Assembly: GCA_902461995.1 (NCBI GenBank)
Contig: CABQAA010000010.1
Coordinates: 1-16,157, forward strand
DNA from: an uncultured Oscillospiraceae bacterium
GTDB taxonomy: Bacteria > Bacillota > Clostridia > Oscillospirales > Acutalibacteraceae
DNA: 16,157 nt
Direction: 5' to 3'
Shown here: one piece after another, positions 6,939-14,338 of the stretch
Layout: each line of letters opens with the position of its first letter
Position numbering within the stretch: position 1 is the stretch's first letter
Position numbers and translations under genes: made by a program
The notes under the pieces: model-generated
The model's database searches: none
What the model was told of the DNA's origin: nothing
Seen by the model: the letters and a program-made list of their open reading frames with translations, nothing else

Positions 6939-6966
6939 CACCTCCTCGCCGTTCAAAACGGAGGTG
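6939..6966 (+). promoter_or_regulatory. Leader hairpin that masks the ribosome site of the small ORF
   Basis: CACCTCC (6939-6945) is the exact complement of GGAGGTG (6960-6966), the ribosome site of the 18-codon ORF; the loop is 14 nt. The left arm has the same sequence as the anti-Shine-Dalgarno end of 16S rRNA. In the folded leader the ribosome site would be hidden, which suggests controlled translation. Confidence 0.6.
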
Positions 6967-6972
6967 CTGAAG

Positions 6973-7029
6973 ATGGCGATATCATCCACGCAGACAACGG
7001 GCGGCATTGGATATTGGAATGGTCCCTAA
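6973..7029 (+). CDS. Candidate 18-residue peptide or leader peptide
   Basis: ATG 6973 is 6 nt after a full GGAGGTG ribosome site and reads MAISSTQTTGGIGYWNGP before TAA. The C-terminal half is rich in Gly and aromatic residues, with a GG pair at 10-11. No family is recognised. It has its own strong promoter, a leader hairpin that can hide the ribosome site, and a terminator-like hairpin starting at the base after its stop. It may be a leader peptide for the downstream two-component genes, which show no clear promoter of their own. It could also be a free signalling or antimicrobial-type peptide, or the surviving start of a truncated gene. The expression signals are visible; the function is not. 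Confidence 0.5.
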   Translation: MAISSTQTTGGIGYWNGP

Positions 7030-7082
7030 ATCCCGAAAACGCCTGCAGCCAGCCGGTGTTTTCGGGATGCCTTATATCTTTT
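7030..7082 (+). terminator. Terminator or attenuator after the small ORF
   Basis: A 14-bp stem with one G-U pair (7030-7043 with 7055-7068) and an 11-nt loop, then a T-rich but broken tail (CTTATATCTTTTA). It starts directly after the small ORF stop. Leakage or regulated read-through would lead into the response-regulator gene at 7281. Confidence 0.6.
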
Positions 7083-7215
7083 AGACCGGATAGCAAACCT
7101 CCGTCACCAATTTTCCCGGATTCTGTGTCTGAGCGGGGCTGACATGATAGACGCGGAGCATCGTCCCGTCGAAGGCATGCCCGTTGTCCCGGATCCATTC
7201 GGCCACTGGTGGTAG
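7081..7215 (-). pseudogene. 3' fragment of a GyrI-like (effector-binding domain) regulator gene
   Basis: The last 44 or so codons of a minus-strand frame read VAEWIRDNGHAFDG, LRVYHVSPAQT and KLVTEVCYPV before TAA. This fits the C-terminal strand-helix-strand end of GyrI-like or AraC/BmrR-type effector-binding domains, which usually end in a [KL]VTE-x-x-PV motif. The part upstream of about 7215 shows no matching residues and runs into the promoter-proximal DNA of the response-regulator gene. It looks like the stump left when the neighbouring operon was joined here. Family assignment rests on a short match. Confidence 0.55.
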
Positions 7216-7280
7216 AGTCAACGGAAAAACACATGTTTCACCGGCATCTGCTGCCCGGAAACGGCGGAAAGGAGCATTCA

Positions 7281-7892
7281 ATGAAACGCATTCTGATCGT
7301 TGAAGACGACGACAGTATCCGAAGCGAGCTGACCATTCTCCTGCGTTCGAACGGCTACCAGCCGGTAGCGGATCCGCCCTGCGATCTGGCACTGCTGGAT
7401 ATCAACCTGCCGGGGGAAAACGGTTTCGAGGTTTGCCGGAAGCTCCGGCAGACCTCCCGCGTACCCGTCATCTTTCTGACCGCCAGGGATTCGGCGGAAG
7501 ACGAGGTTCTGGGCTTTGGGATGGGGGCGGACGACTATATCCGTAAGCCCTATCATTCCTCTGTTCTGCTCGCACGCATTGCCCGGCTACTCGGCCGAAG
7601 CGACGCTCCGGCGATGACCGCACGGGGGCTGACCCTGCATCTGGCGGACATGTCGATCGAATATAAGGGCAGGACGGCCGAACTGACCAAAAACGAAACC
7701 CGGATTCTGGTCTGCCTGATGAGCAAAGAGCTGTGCACCCGCGAGGAAATCATCGAGGATCTGTGGAGCAACAGCCTGTATATCGATGAGAACACCCTGT
7801 ATGTCAATATCACCCGCTTGAGAGAAAAGCTGAAAACCTGCGGAGCGGACGGCTTTATCCGCACCGTCCGAGGAGTGGGGTATCGGTTATGA
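7281..7892 (+). CDS. OmpR/PhoB-family response regulator (BceR-type)
   Basis: This 203-residue transcription activator partners with the histidine kinase that follows. The receiver domain (about 1-105) shows the acidic cluster E8-D9-D10, the phosphorylation site D40 in LLDINLPG, the switch Thr in FLTAR, and Lys in RKPY. The winged-helix domain (about 115-203) contains LTKNETRILVCL and ends in TVRGVGYRL. The receiver is about 13 residues shorter than usual between GYQPV and DLALLDI, so helix 2 appears missing. The start is ATG 7281 after AAAGGAG at 7268-7274. Its stop overlaps the kinase start (ATGA). By analogy with BceR it should bind the TTACA-N4-TGTAA operator before the ATPase gene. The gene symbol is withheld because Bce-type paralogs cannot be told apart by sequence alone. 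Confidence 0.9.
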   Translation: MKRILIVEDDDSIRSELTILLRSNGYQPVADPPCDLALLDINLPGENGFEVCRKLRQTSRVPVIFLTARDSAEDEVLGFGMGADDYIRKPYHSSVLLARIARLLGRSDAPAMTARGLTLHLADMSIEYKGRTAELTKNETRILVCLMSKELCTREEIIEDLWSNSLYIDENTLYVNITRLREKLKTCGADGFIRTVRGVGYRL

Positions 7893-8866
7893 CCATTCGT
7901 CAGTATTTGGCATCCAAGGGCGTGACCCTTTGCTTTTGGGGCATCGGCGCTGCTGTCGCGGCGATTTATATGGCGGTTTTGGGGGTGCCAGGTATCCAAA
8001 TCGGCGTCGCTGAGCTTCTGCTGCTGCTTGGGATCCTGACCTGGCTATTCTGCTGTTATGGATTGGAACAAAGCCGGATCCGGAAACTGAAACGTATACG
8101 GGACGAGCTTCCGGATAAGCTCCTGCTCGGTGAGGTCCTGCCCGCTCCGGTCGACGCCGTTGAAAAACTGTATTTTGATATCATGAAAACCGTCTCCCGC
8201 TCCGCCATCGGGCTGGCGGAGCAATCCCTGCGGGAGAAGGAGGACTACTGCGCCTATGTGGAAAGCTGGATTCATGAAATCAAGACCCCGCTCACGGCCT
8301 GCTCCCTCATTCTGGCCAACGACGGCGACGTGCGCAAGCTGAGGCGGGAACTCAAACGGGCCGACAATCTGACCGAAAGCATTTTGTATTACGCCCGGAT
8401 GAGGACGGCCGAAAACGACACCCAGATCCGGAAAATCCAGGCCGCGTCTTTGATGGATGAAGCGGTCCAAAATCAGATGGAGCTGCTTGTTGCCGCGGGA
8501 ATCGGCGTCGAGCTGCAGGGGGATTTCACCCTGTACTCGGATGCCAAGGCCGTCGCTTTCATACTCCAGCAGCTCCTTATCAACTGCGCGAAATACTGTC
8601 CCGGCTGCCGTGTGCGCCTGTCGGCGGCAAACGGCGTGATCACCGTCGAGGATAACGGCATCGGCATTCCGGACCACGAGCTCCGGCGTGTCACCGAGCG
8701 CGGATTCACCGGAACGAACGGCCGGCGGCTCGGCGGCAGCACAGGTATGGGACTTTATATCGTTGGGGAACTCTGCAAAAAGCTTGACATTGCGCTGAGC
8801 TTCGAATCGGAACAGGGAGCGTATACCCGTGTTCGTCTGACCTTTGAAAACCTTACAAAGCTGTAA
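7889..8866 (+). CDS. Intramembrane-sensing histidine kinase (BceS-type)
   Basis: This 325-residue kinase has two transmembrane helices (about 13-30 and 38-57) with only a few residues between them. It therefore lacks an external sensor domain, as is typical of Bce-type kinases that sense through their partner transporter. The H-box is ESWIHEIKTPL with phosphorylatable H129. The N-box is around N232 (LLINCAKYC), the G1 box is DNGIGI (255-260), the F-box is GFTGTNGR and the G2 box is STGMGLY. It overlaps the regulator gene by 4 nt, which indicates translational coupling. The end of the gene contains the operator for the next gene. It should phosphorylate the upstream response regulator when cell-wall-active peptides engage the transporter. 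Confidence 0.92.
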   Translation: MTIRQYLASKGVTLCFWGIGAAVAAIYMAVLGVPGIQIGVAELLLLLGILTWLFCCYGLEQSRIRKLKRIRDELPDKLLLGEVLPAPVDAVEKLYFDIMKTVSRSAIGLAEQSLREKEDYCAYVESWIHEIKTPLTACSLILANDGDVRKLRRELKRADNLTESILYYARMRTAENDTQIRKIQAASLMDEAVQNQMELLVAAGIGVELQGDFTLYSDAKAVAFILQQLLINCAKYCPGCRVRLSAANGVITVEDNGIGIPDHELRRVTERGFTGTNGRRLGGSTGMGLYIVGELCKKLDIALSFESEQGAYTRVRLTFENLTKL

Positions 8867-8890
8867 GAAAACCGTTAAGCCGTCGTTAGA
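8852..8890 (+). promoter_or_regulatory. BceR-type operator and phased half-sites before the transporter genes
   Basis: CTTACA (8852-8857), a 4-nt spacer and TGTAAG (8862-8867) form a perfect palindrome that fits the known BceR-like consensus TNACA-N4-TGTAA. Two further half-site-like repeats, GTTAAG (8874) and GTTAGA (8885), follow at exact 11-bp steps from the G at 8863, on the same helix face. The palindrome overlaps the kinase stop codon. A weak -10 (TACCAT, 8912-8917) without a good -35 fits an activator-dependent promoter. Confidence 0.8.
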
Positions 8891-8900
8891 CAAGATCCCG

Positions 8901-8930
8901 CTGTTTCGTGGTACCATATACACGAAACAG
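8901..8930 (+). repeat. Perfect 10-bp inverted repeat over the transporter promoter
   Basis: CTGTTTCGTG (8901-8910) and CACGAAACAG (8921-8930) flank a 10-nt centre that contains the likely -10 box. The right arm ends at the first base of the GGAGG ribosome site (8930-8934). It could be a second operator, or a leader hairpin if RNA starts further upstream. Confidence 0.6.
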
Positions 8931-8942
8931 GAGGTTATGACT

Positions 8943-9707
8943 ATGAATACAATTTTAGAAGTTTCTCATGTTACTAAATATTACGGAAGCGGCAGCGTTG
9001 TCACCAAAGCTCTCGACGGCATCTCCTTTTCCGTCGCCCGCAGCGAATTCACCGCCATCATGGGCGCATCGGGTTCGGGCAAAAGCACGCTACTCAACGT
9101 CATCTCCACCATCGACAGGGTCTCTGCCGGCGACATTTTCATCGAGGGAAACAACCTCGCCGATATGAAGGAAGAGGCGCTTTCAGCGTTTCGCCGTGAT
9201 AAGCTCGGCTTTATTTTTCAGGAATACAACCTGCTCGACACCCTGACGGTTGGAGAAAATATCGCCCTCCCCCTGAATCTGAAAAGGGAAAGTGCGGTGA
9301 AAACACATGGGGAGCTGATGCGGGTATCCGCCGCCCTTGGGGTGGCCGACCAGCTGGCGAAATTTCCATATGAGCTTTCGGGCGGCCAGCGGCAGCGGGC
9401 GGCTTGTGCCAGGGCCATCATCACCAAACCCGCCCTGGTTCTAGCCGATGAACCGACCGGGGCGCTGGACTCCAAAAATTCCCGCAACCTGATGAAAACC
9501 TTTGAACTGATGAACCGTACGCTCGGTTCGACCATCCTTATGGTGACGCACGATGCCGTGGTGGGTTCCTATGCGGACCGAGTGCTGTTCCTCAAGGACG
9601 GCCGTATCTGGAATGAGATCGACCGGGGCAGCCGAGACAGACAGGCGATGTATGGCGAAATCCTGTCCGTGATGGCCGCGCTGGGGGGTGAGAGCGATGT
9701 TCGTTAA
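8943..9707 (+). CDS. ABC transporter ATP-binding protein (BceA-type)
   Basis: This 254-residue ATPase is of the MacB/LolD/BceA class that powers FtsX-type permeases. Walker A is GASGSGKST (41-49), the Q-loop is Q93 in FIFQEYNLL, the signature is LSGGQ (145-149), Walker B is ALVLADEP (164-171) with E170, and the switch His is H203 in VTHD. The start is ATG 8943, 8 nt after GGAGG; the in-frame ATG at 8937 is too close to the ribosome site. It overlaps the permease gene by 11 nt. The pair should form a complex that detects and relieves binding of peptide antibiotics such as bacitracin-type compounds at the membrane. The exact drug cannot be read from the sequence. Confidence 0.95.
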   Translation: MNTILEVSHVTKYYGSGSVVTKALDGISFSVARSEFTAIMGASGSGKSTLLNVISTIDRVSAGDIFIEGNNLADMKEEALSAFRRDKLGFIFQEYNLLDTLTVGENIALPLNLKRESAVKTHGELMRVSAALGVADQLAKFPYELSGGQRQRAACARAIITKPALVLADEPTGALDSKNSRNLMKTFELMNRTLGSTILMVTHDAVVGSYADRVLFLKDGRIWNEIDRGSRDRQAMYGEILSVMAALGGESDVR

Positions 9708-11664
9708 GCTCGCCTCCCGCAATGTCCGCCGCCAAATCGGCCATTATCTCATTTATTTCATCACCGTCTCTCTGACGGTCGCGCTGATGTTCGCTATCAA
9801 CAACGTCATCTTCAGCGAACCGCTTCTCGCCCGGGCGGAGACGATCGGGGAACTCAAATCCGGTCTGATCGGCATCACCGTTTTCGTCTCCCTCATCGTC
9901 GCTTTCGTCCTCGGCTATGCGACGTCGTATATGCTCCGGCTGCGCAAACGGGAATTCGGTACCTACTTGACACTTGGCATGACCCGGCAGAACATCGTGT
10001 CTATCTTCCTGCTGGAAACGCTCCTGCTCTGTTTTGCCGCCCTCGGAACGGGGATGCTGTTGGGGCTTTTCTTTTATCAGGGCCTCATGGCGGTCATCAC
10101 CCATTTGATGGAACTCAATATGGTCTTCGCTTCTTATTCTCTTCAGGGTTTCCTTCTCACCATCGGCATGGTGGCCACGGTTTTCTTACTGTCATCCGCC
10201 ACCTCTGCGCTCTATTTGAAAAAAGTCAGCATCTACGATCTGATCCACGGGGACAAAAAAGTGGAAAAGGCCGTCCGGCATCCGATATTCTGGCTGATCG
10301 TCACCTTTCTTTCCCTTGCCGCTGTAATCGGCAGCTGTATCGCCTTTTCCCACCATGTTGAACAAGTCTTGCACAATGGCGGCGATACAGCGGGAGGCCT
10401 GCTTCTTCCCTTGCTCATCCTGGCCGTCGCCCTTGTGCTTTTCCATATCGGTCTGGCCCGGAGTGTGGTCCATCTGCTGCTGAAAAACAAGGTCATCTGC
10501 AGCCACGGCACCAACACCTTCACCCTGCGTCAGCTCAGCGGGCGGCTGGGCGCCAATTCCGCCATGGCCGGTATCCTGGCATTTCTGATCGCCTTCGCGG
10601 TGATCGGCGCCAATGTATCTTTTGTACAGAAGGTAAGTGAGCAAGCCTCGCTCGAAAAACAGTATCCCTTCGATATCCAGGTAACTCTGGATCCGCACGA
10701 ATCCCCGGCGATCCCTCCGGAGCAAGCAGAATCCATCATCGGCCGCTATGCTCCGATTGAAACGAAAATCCCCTACGCGACCTATTCCTCCGGAACCGGA
10801 TATCTACACAGCTTCACCAAATGGACAGGAGAAGGATACGAGGGACTGACCGATTCCCTGATCCGGGAAAGCGATCTCAACCGCCTGCTCGCGGTGATGG
10901 GACGGGATCCGATCGTTCTTGACGGCAGCTTTAAAATCCTAGCCAATTTTCCGCAGGTTATGGGCTTCAATTTTTCTGACGCCGTGTTGAAACTGGGGAG
11001 ACAATCCTATTCGTTTGGCGGCATCCTTTCGGATCTGCCGCGGTTCTCGTTCGTGTATTTTTTGGCGGTCGTGCCCGATGAAGCGGTGACGGACCTGCCG
11101 GAGGAGACCTCCTGCATCGCCTATGACCTGAACGGCGCCAGATTCGATGCGCAGGCCCTCCGGGCCGAACTGTCCTACACTTACACACCGGAAAACGCCT
11201 CATATACCACGGAACGATGTGACTACCAGATCAAGGAATACGGCCGGGCGCGGATGAACGGACAAAATGCGATTTTTGTGATCGGTGCCCTATACATCGC
11301 CATCGTATTTGTCTGCATGGCCATGGCGGTGCTAGCACTGAAAACCCTGTCCGGCCTTGCAGAAGACCGGCAGCGCTACGGAATTCTCTTCCGGATTGGC
11401 GCCGACACCAAGGAGCAGAGCCGTTCCCTGTTCCGGCAGATCTTCTGCTTCTTCTTTCTGCCTTTTGCCATGCCTCTTCTTTTAAGTATTCCCACCGGAC
11501 TGATCTGTGCTCAGATCATGCGGATCGGCGGCTTCCCCGCCCAGACGCCTGAGGTATACGGAATTGCCGCTGCGATTGCCGCCGTCCTAGCGGTCATCTA
11601 CCTGCTGTATTTTACCGCCACCTATCTGGTATCGAAAAAAACCGTTGTGCAAACCCGACCCTGA
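9697..11664 (+). CDS. FtsX-like ABC transporter permease (BceB-type)
   Basis: This 655-residue membrane protein has the Bce-type layout of ten transmembrane helices, at about 16-38, 57-80, 100-124, 150-172, 197-218, 234-256, 288-308, 524-547, 581-604 and 621-643. One large extracellular domain (about 311-520) lies between helices 7 and 8. That domain is the part thought to contact the antibiotic and pass the signal to the partner kinase. The N-terminus FVKLASRNVRRQ is typical. The start is ATG 9697, 8 nt after a G-rich ribosome site; a GTG three codons earlier is possible. It is the last gene of the operon and is followed by a strong hairpin. Confidence 0.94.
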   Translation: MFVKLASRNVRRQIGHYLIYFITVSLTVALMFAINNVIFSEPLLARAETIGELKSGLIGITVFVSLIVAFVLGYATSYMLRLRKREFGTYLTLGMTRQNIVSIFLLETLLLCFAALGTGMLLGLFFYQGLMAVITHLMELNMVFASYSLQGFLLTIGMVATVFLLSSATSALYLKKVSIYDLIHGDKKVEKAVRHPIFWLIVTFLSLAAVIGSCIAFSHHVEQVLHNGGDTAGGLLLPLLILAVALVLFHIGLARSVVHLLLKNKVICSHGTNTFTLRQLSGRLGANSAMAGILAFLIAFAVIGANVSFVQKVSEQASLEKQYPFDIQVTLDPHESPAIPPEQAESIIGRYAPIETKIPYATYSSGTGYLHSFTKWTGEGYEGLTDSLIRESDLNRLLAVMGRDPIVLDGSFKILANFPQVMGFNFSDAVLKLGRQSYSFGGILSDLPRFSFVYFLAVVPDEAVTDLPEETSCIAYDLNGARFDAQALRAELSYTYTPENASYTTERCDYQIKEYGRARMNGQNAIFVIGALYIAIVFVCMAMAVLALKTLSGLAEDRQRYGILFRIGADTKEQSRSLFRQIFCFFFLPFAMPLLLSIPTGLICAQIMRIGGFPAQTPEVYGIAAAIAAVLAVIYLLYFTATYLVSKKTVVQTRP

Positions 11665-11757
11665 CGGTTAGCGTTCGCCCATCGGTCGTTTCGCATGATA
11701 CTTACAGTTTTATTTATTATATAATATCCCAATTGTAAATTTCGTTTGTCCTTTCAT

Positions 11758-11796
11758 ACAACACGGGAGCACCCTTTTGGGGTGCTCCCGTGTTGT
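11758..11796. terminator. 17-bp hairpin between convergent genes
   Basis: A perfect 17-bp stem (11758-11774 with 11780-11796) with a TTTTG loop lies between the permease stop (11664) and the stop of the convergent gene (11854). Neither side has a proper T-run, so its role as a shared terminator comes from position and stem strength. The 11690-11750 stretch before it is very AT-rich and holds no gene. Confidence 0.6.
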
Positions 11797-11853
11797 GATA
11801 TCATCCGAGGCCAAATCTCCTGGAATGTACGAGCATAGGGATCCCGGTCCGTC

Positions 11854-12291
11854 TCACTCGAAATTCTCCCAATCATTCCGAAACACAAAATACAGCAGCA
11901 GCGCCTTGAAGATAATCGCAAAAAAGTTGAGCGACAGCAGCTGCAAGACGGCACCGACAACAGAAAACCCGATATAGGTGTACAGCGCCCACCGGCGCAT
12001 CTTCAGCACAAAGAAACAGATGACAATTTCGCTGACGGACAGACAAACCAACACCGCAACGGCGATGATGCTGGCCACCGATCTGTCTGTAAACAGCGAT
12101 ACGAGATTGATAACGGCGGTCAGTCCGTCGAGCACCATCACCAGTACCATCAGCACCGTGACGCGTGTGCTCCGAAAGGCCGGCATTCTTGCCGGCACCA
12201 CCGGTGTATAGTCCACCGCCGTGTTGTCGTGGCCGCAGACTGAGCACTTGTGGTTCGCCCCGACACTGCCGCCGCATTTTTCACATAACAT
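11854..12291 (-). CDS. Zinc-ribbon membrane protein of unknown function
   Basis: This 145-residue protein starts with a four-cysteine zinc ribbon (C3-x2-C6, C16-x2-C19). After a short polar linker come hydrophobic segments at about 43-66, 73-97 and 102-135, the last probably two helices. The protein ends in an acidic tail. No specific family function is recognised; zinc ribbons on small membrane proteins are common in Clostridia. The start is ATG 12291, 5 nt after GGAGGAGGGG. That ribosome site lies inside the end of the upstream lipoprotein gene, whose stop overlaps this start by 11 bp. The two genes are thus one operon, and translation of this one may depend on the upstream gene. An internal TGA upstream could therefore lower its expression. 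Confidence 0.75.
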   Translation of the reverse strand: MLCEKCGGSVGANHKCSVCGHDNTAVDYTPVVPARMPAFRSTRVTVLMVLVMVLDGLTAVINLVSLFTDRSVASIIAVAVLVCLSVSEIVICFFVLKMRRWALYTYIGFSVVGAVLQLLSLNFFAIIFKALLLYFVFRNDWENFE

Positions 12292-13183
12292 TCAAACCCC
12301 TCCTCCAATTATTCACACCGCGCCATGTTTCGCCGCTTCTTTCCTGATTGAGTTCCTGAACCGACGTTCCATCTTTTTTGATACGGAAAATACGATCCCC
12401 GGCATGTCTGTTTGTGTAATAAACCCATTCTCCGCCAATATTCAGGTTCATCGCTCCGGACGATACCACACACACGCGCTCTTCGCCGTCCATCTTTTCT
12501 TTTATCAGATTGCCAGAGGTGTATTTGTATCCTTGGGATACGAGCAGACCCTGCGATCCGACATCCCGATACTGCTGTATGTCCGAACCGTCGAGATTGG
12601 CCGTCGACAGATTGATATTGTCGCCTCAGTAAATCGTCCCGTCGGCTATTTCCAGATTGCTGACCGGCTCACCGATGAGTTTCTTCTTTTGCGTGCCGTC
12701 GAGTTTCATCCGGTACAGGTGCCTGTTTTCGGGATCCGTGTAATAAACCCAGCCGTCCGCGATACGGAAATCCACCGCTCCCCGCAGGAACAGCTCCCGA
12801 TCCGTCCCGTCGGTCCGGATCTTATGCAGGCCGGTGTCTGTTTTATAGTAGATCCAATTTCCCTGGAGGGCCGCGATTCCGCCGTTGTATAGATTGCCCG
12901 TCGTATTGCCGTATACGTTCACCGTATTCTCGCCGGAACCGCCCGACTCGGAAAATGAAACCGCCGGAGACGAGCTCGGCGTTTGCAAGGACACAGCGGT
13001 GATGCCTGTCTCATGGCCGGACAGACTCGTCCCGGACTCCGCAAGTCCGAGACCCAAATCCTCCGGCACGGCGCAAGAAGACAGAACGGCTATACACGCC
13101 GCCAATCCTATCGCCGCTCCCATCCGCCCGAACGGGGTACGGACCCGCCTCTTTTTGACGGACATATTTCTTATATTTTTCAC
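12281..13183 (-). pseudogene. Propeller-type (DUF5050-like) lipoprotein with one in-frame TGA
   Basis: The frame from GTG 13183 to the stop at 12281 spans 300 codons and is broken only by TGA at 12628-12626 (codon 186). The N-terminus is a lipoprotein signal with lipobox LSSC (C37), followed by a Ser/Gly-rich linker. The rest repeats the motif [DG]xWxYYx-n-DGT (NWIYYK, GWVYYT, EWVYYT), typical of DUF5050-like surface propellers. The TGA falls at the second aromatic position of one such repeat (DGTIY-stop), where TGG would be a one-base change. Coding quality is the same on both sides, so the stop is recent, read through, or a sequencing error. The GTG start has GGAG 7 nt upstream (13191-13194); ATG 13165 is the alternative. 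The gene overlaps the zinc-ribbon membrane gene. Confidence 0.75.
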
Positions 13184-13231
13184 GATTCCGCTCCGAAATA
13201 CACGCACATTTATATGTATATAATGCAATTC

Positions 13232-13260
13232 AATATAACACACACAGGGGAACAAGTCAA
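13232..13260 (-). promoter_or_regulatory. Promoter of the propeller lipoprotein / zinc-ribbon operon
   Basis: Read on the minus strand: -35 TTGACT (13255-13260), 17 nt, -10 TATATT (13232-13237). RNA should start near 13225, about 42 nt before the GTG start. Confidence 0.78.
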
Positions 13261-13412
13261 ACCGGAAATGGTTGAGTTTTTCCTCTCCCCGTTCTCGCTG
13301 TTTTTTCCCCTATGGTCCGAATCGACCGTAAAAGCCCTTCTCTTTTATGGGCGTATGCGCATGAAAAAGCGATTTGCGGAAAAACGTCGTCTGTCTCTCT
13401 AATAACGAAAAG

Positions 13413-13442
13413 CCGCCGCGGACAGTGAAAAGTCCGCGGCGG
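13413..13442 (-). terminator. GC-rich intrinsic terminator after the DUF402 gene
   Basis: An 11-bp perfect stem (13413-13423 with 13432-13442) and an 8-nt loop; on the minus strand CTTTTCGTTATT follows. It is about 110 bp past the DUF402 stop. In 13261-13553 I see no gene on either strand apart from this hairpin and the edge of the promoter at 13232-13260. Confidence 0.7.
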
Positions 13443-13553
13443 GTGATGGGAATGACGTCAAGGAGTGCGGTCGTGTAAGCCGTCTCTCCGCAAAGGATTC
13501 GTTACTCCAACAGACCCAAATGCGCCGAATAGAGATTTTGCTCATTGGGCAGG

Positions 13554-14141
13554 CTATTGCTTGTTAAACGGTTTTTCTCCGTTCTTGATTTTCTCAAGAA
13601 CATAGAATAGTATTTTATTGCATGCAGCCTCTGTTTTGGCTATATCTGTGCAATAGGCATTCAGAATATACTGGCCCTCTTTTAATGCGGAATCAAACTG
13701 TTCTTTGGTTATATCCCCCGTTTGCAATGCTTCATCCAATTCGTCCCGGTCGTCAACACGGACATCGCCTTGCGGTGTAAATATTACATCCAGATACTTA
13801 TCGATGAACACCGCCACACCATCGGGATCGTATTCCATGTTTTCAATGATATCCGCATACCATATAGAAACGGACTGATCCGGCAAATATTTTGCCGTCA
13901 GCACATGGCTCTTACCATCGGGAATGATTTGAAGCCAAGTCATTCCTTTTCCACAGATGGCTACTTTTCCAGCCTTAGGCCGTTCCCAATATTGATACGC
14001 GCCTTGGTTGACATGAGCCACACCGCCTAATAATTGTATCAAGCATACCAATCCGTGAAAATCTTCCGTGTCCATACGAATTTGATAATATGGATATCTA
14101 TCAAATGTCCATATATCGCGGTCCAAACGTTTTCGTTTCAA
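13554..14141 (-). CDS. DUF402 domain protein
   Basis: This protein of about 195 residues shows the DUF402 pattern: WYADIIENMEYDPDG, then FIDKYLDVIFTPQGDV, then VDDRDELDEALQTG. A long helical end follows. DUF402 proteins include nucleoside di/triphosphatases and RNA-binding relatives, in which the acidic residues of the D-x-Y-L-D and D-x-D-E-L motifs bind metal; these residues are present here. The first third is more divergent and has Tyr/Trp-rich strands, so the substrate is open. The start is taken as TTG 14141 because GAGGTGA (matching the 16S end over 7 nt) is 5 nt upstream; GTG 14150 would place the start inside that ribosome site. It lies downstream of tRNA-Thr but is separated from it by a terminator. 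Confidence 0.75.
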   Translation of the reverse strand: MKRKRLDRDIWTFDRYPYYQIRMDTEDFHGLVCLIQLLGGVAHVNQGAYQYWERPKAGKVAICGKGMTWLQIIPDGKSHVLTAKYLPDQSVSIWYADIIENMEYDPDGVAVFIDKYLDVIFTPQGDVRVDDRDELDEALQTGDITKEQFDSALKEGQYILNAYCTDIAKTEAACNKILFYVLEKIKNGEKPFNKQ

Positions 14142-14191
14142 AATTTTCACCTCACAGATTACAATAATCTTACTGGAATTCTGCCACGCAA

Positions 14192-14226
14192 AAAGGAGCC
14201 GAATGCTTACAGCAATCGACTCCTTT
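14192..14226 (-). terminator. Intrinsic terminator of tRNA-Thr
   Basis: An 11-bp stem with one mismatch (14192-14202 with 14216-14226); on the minus strand it ends in a T5 run. It starts 8 nt after the tRNA CCA. Confidence 0.82.
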
Positions 14227-14233
14227 CAACAAT

Positions 14234-14309
14234 TGGAGCTGGTGGACGGACTCGAACCCCCGACCTGCTGATTACAAATCAGCTGCTCTACCAACTGAGC
14301 TACACCAGC
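14234..14309 (-). tRNA. tRNA-Thr, anticodon TGT
   Basis: A complete cloverleaf is read on the minus strand. The acceptor stem GCTGGTG/CACCAGC is perfect, the D arm is GCTC...GAGC with a GG pair, the anticodon stem GCTGA/TCAGC encloses TTTGTAA (TGT at 14276-14274), and the T loop is TTCGAGT. The discriminator is T and CCA is encoded. It reads ACA codons. It has a strong promoter about 150 bp upstream and a terminator directly after it. Confidence 0.95.
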
Positions 14310-14338
14310 GAATGGTAATGAGCTGTGCAGCTCAGTTC

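Noticed and set aside
6953..7234. 93-codon minus-strand frame across the small-ORF cassette
   Set aside because: It has no ribosome site or recognisable domain, and it crosses two hairpins and a promoter on the other strand.
12281..13183. Genome-wide reading of TGA as tryptophan
   Set aside because: Other genes here end at TGA as a true stop (3779, 6805 and 7890), and TGG is used normally for Trp.
13362..13402. 13-codon basic ORF (MKKRFAEKRRLSL) just before the hairpin at 13413
   Set aside because: No ribosome site or promoter; the hairpin has its T-run on the other strand.
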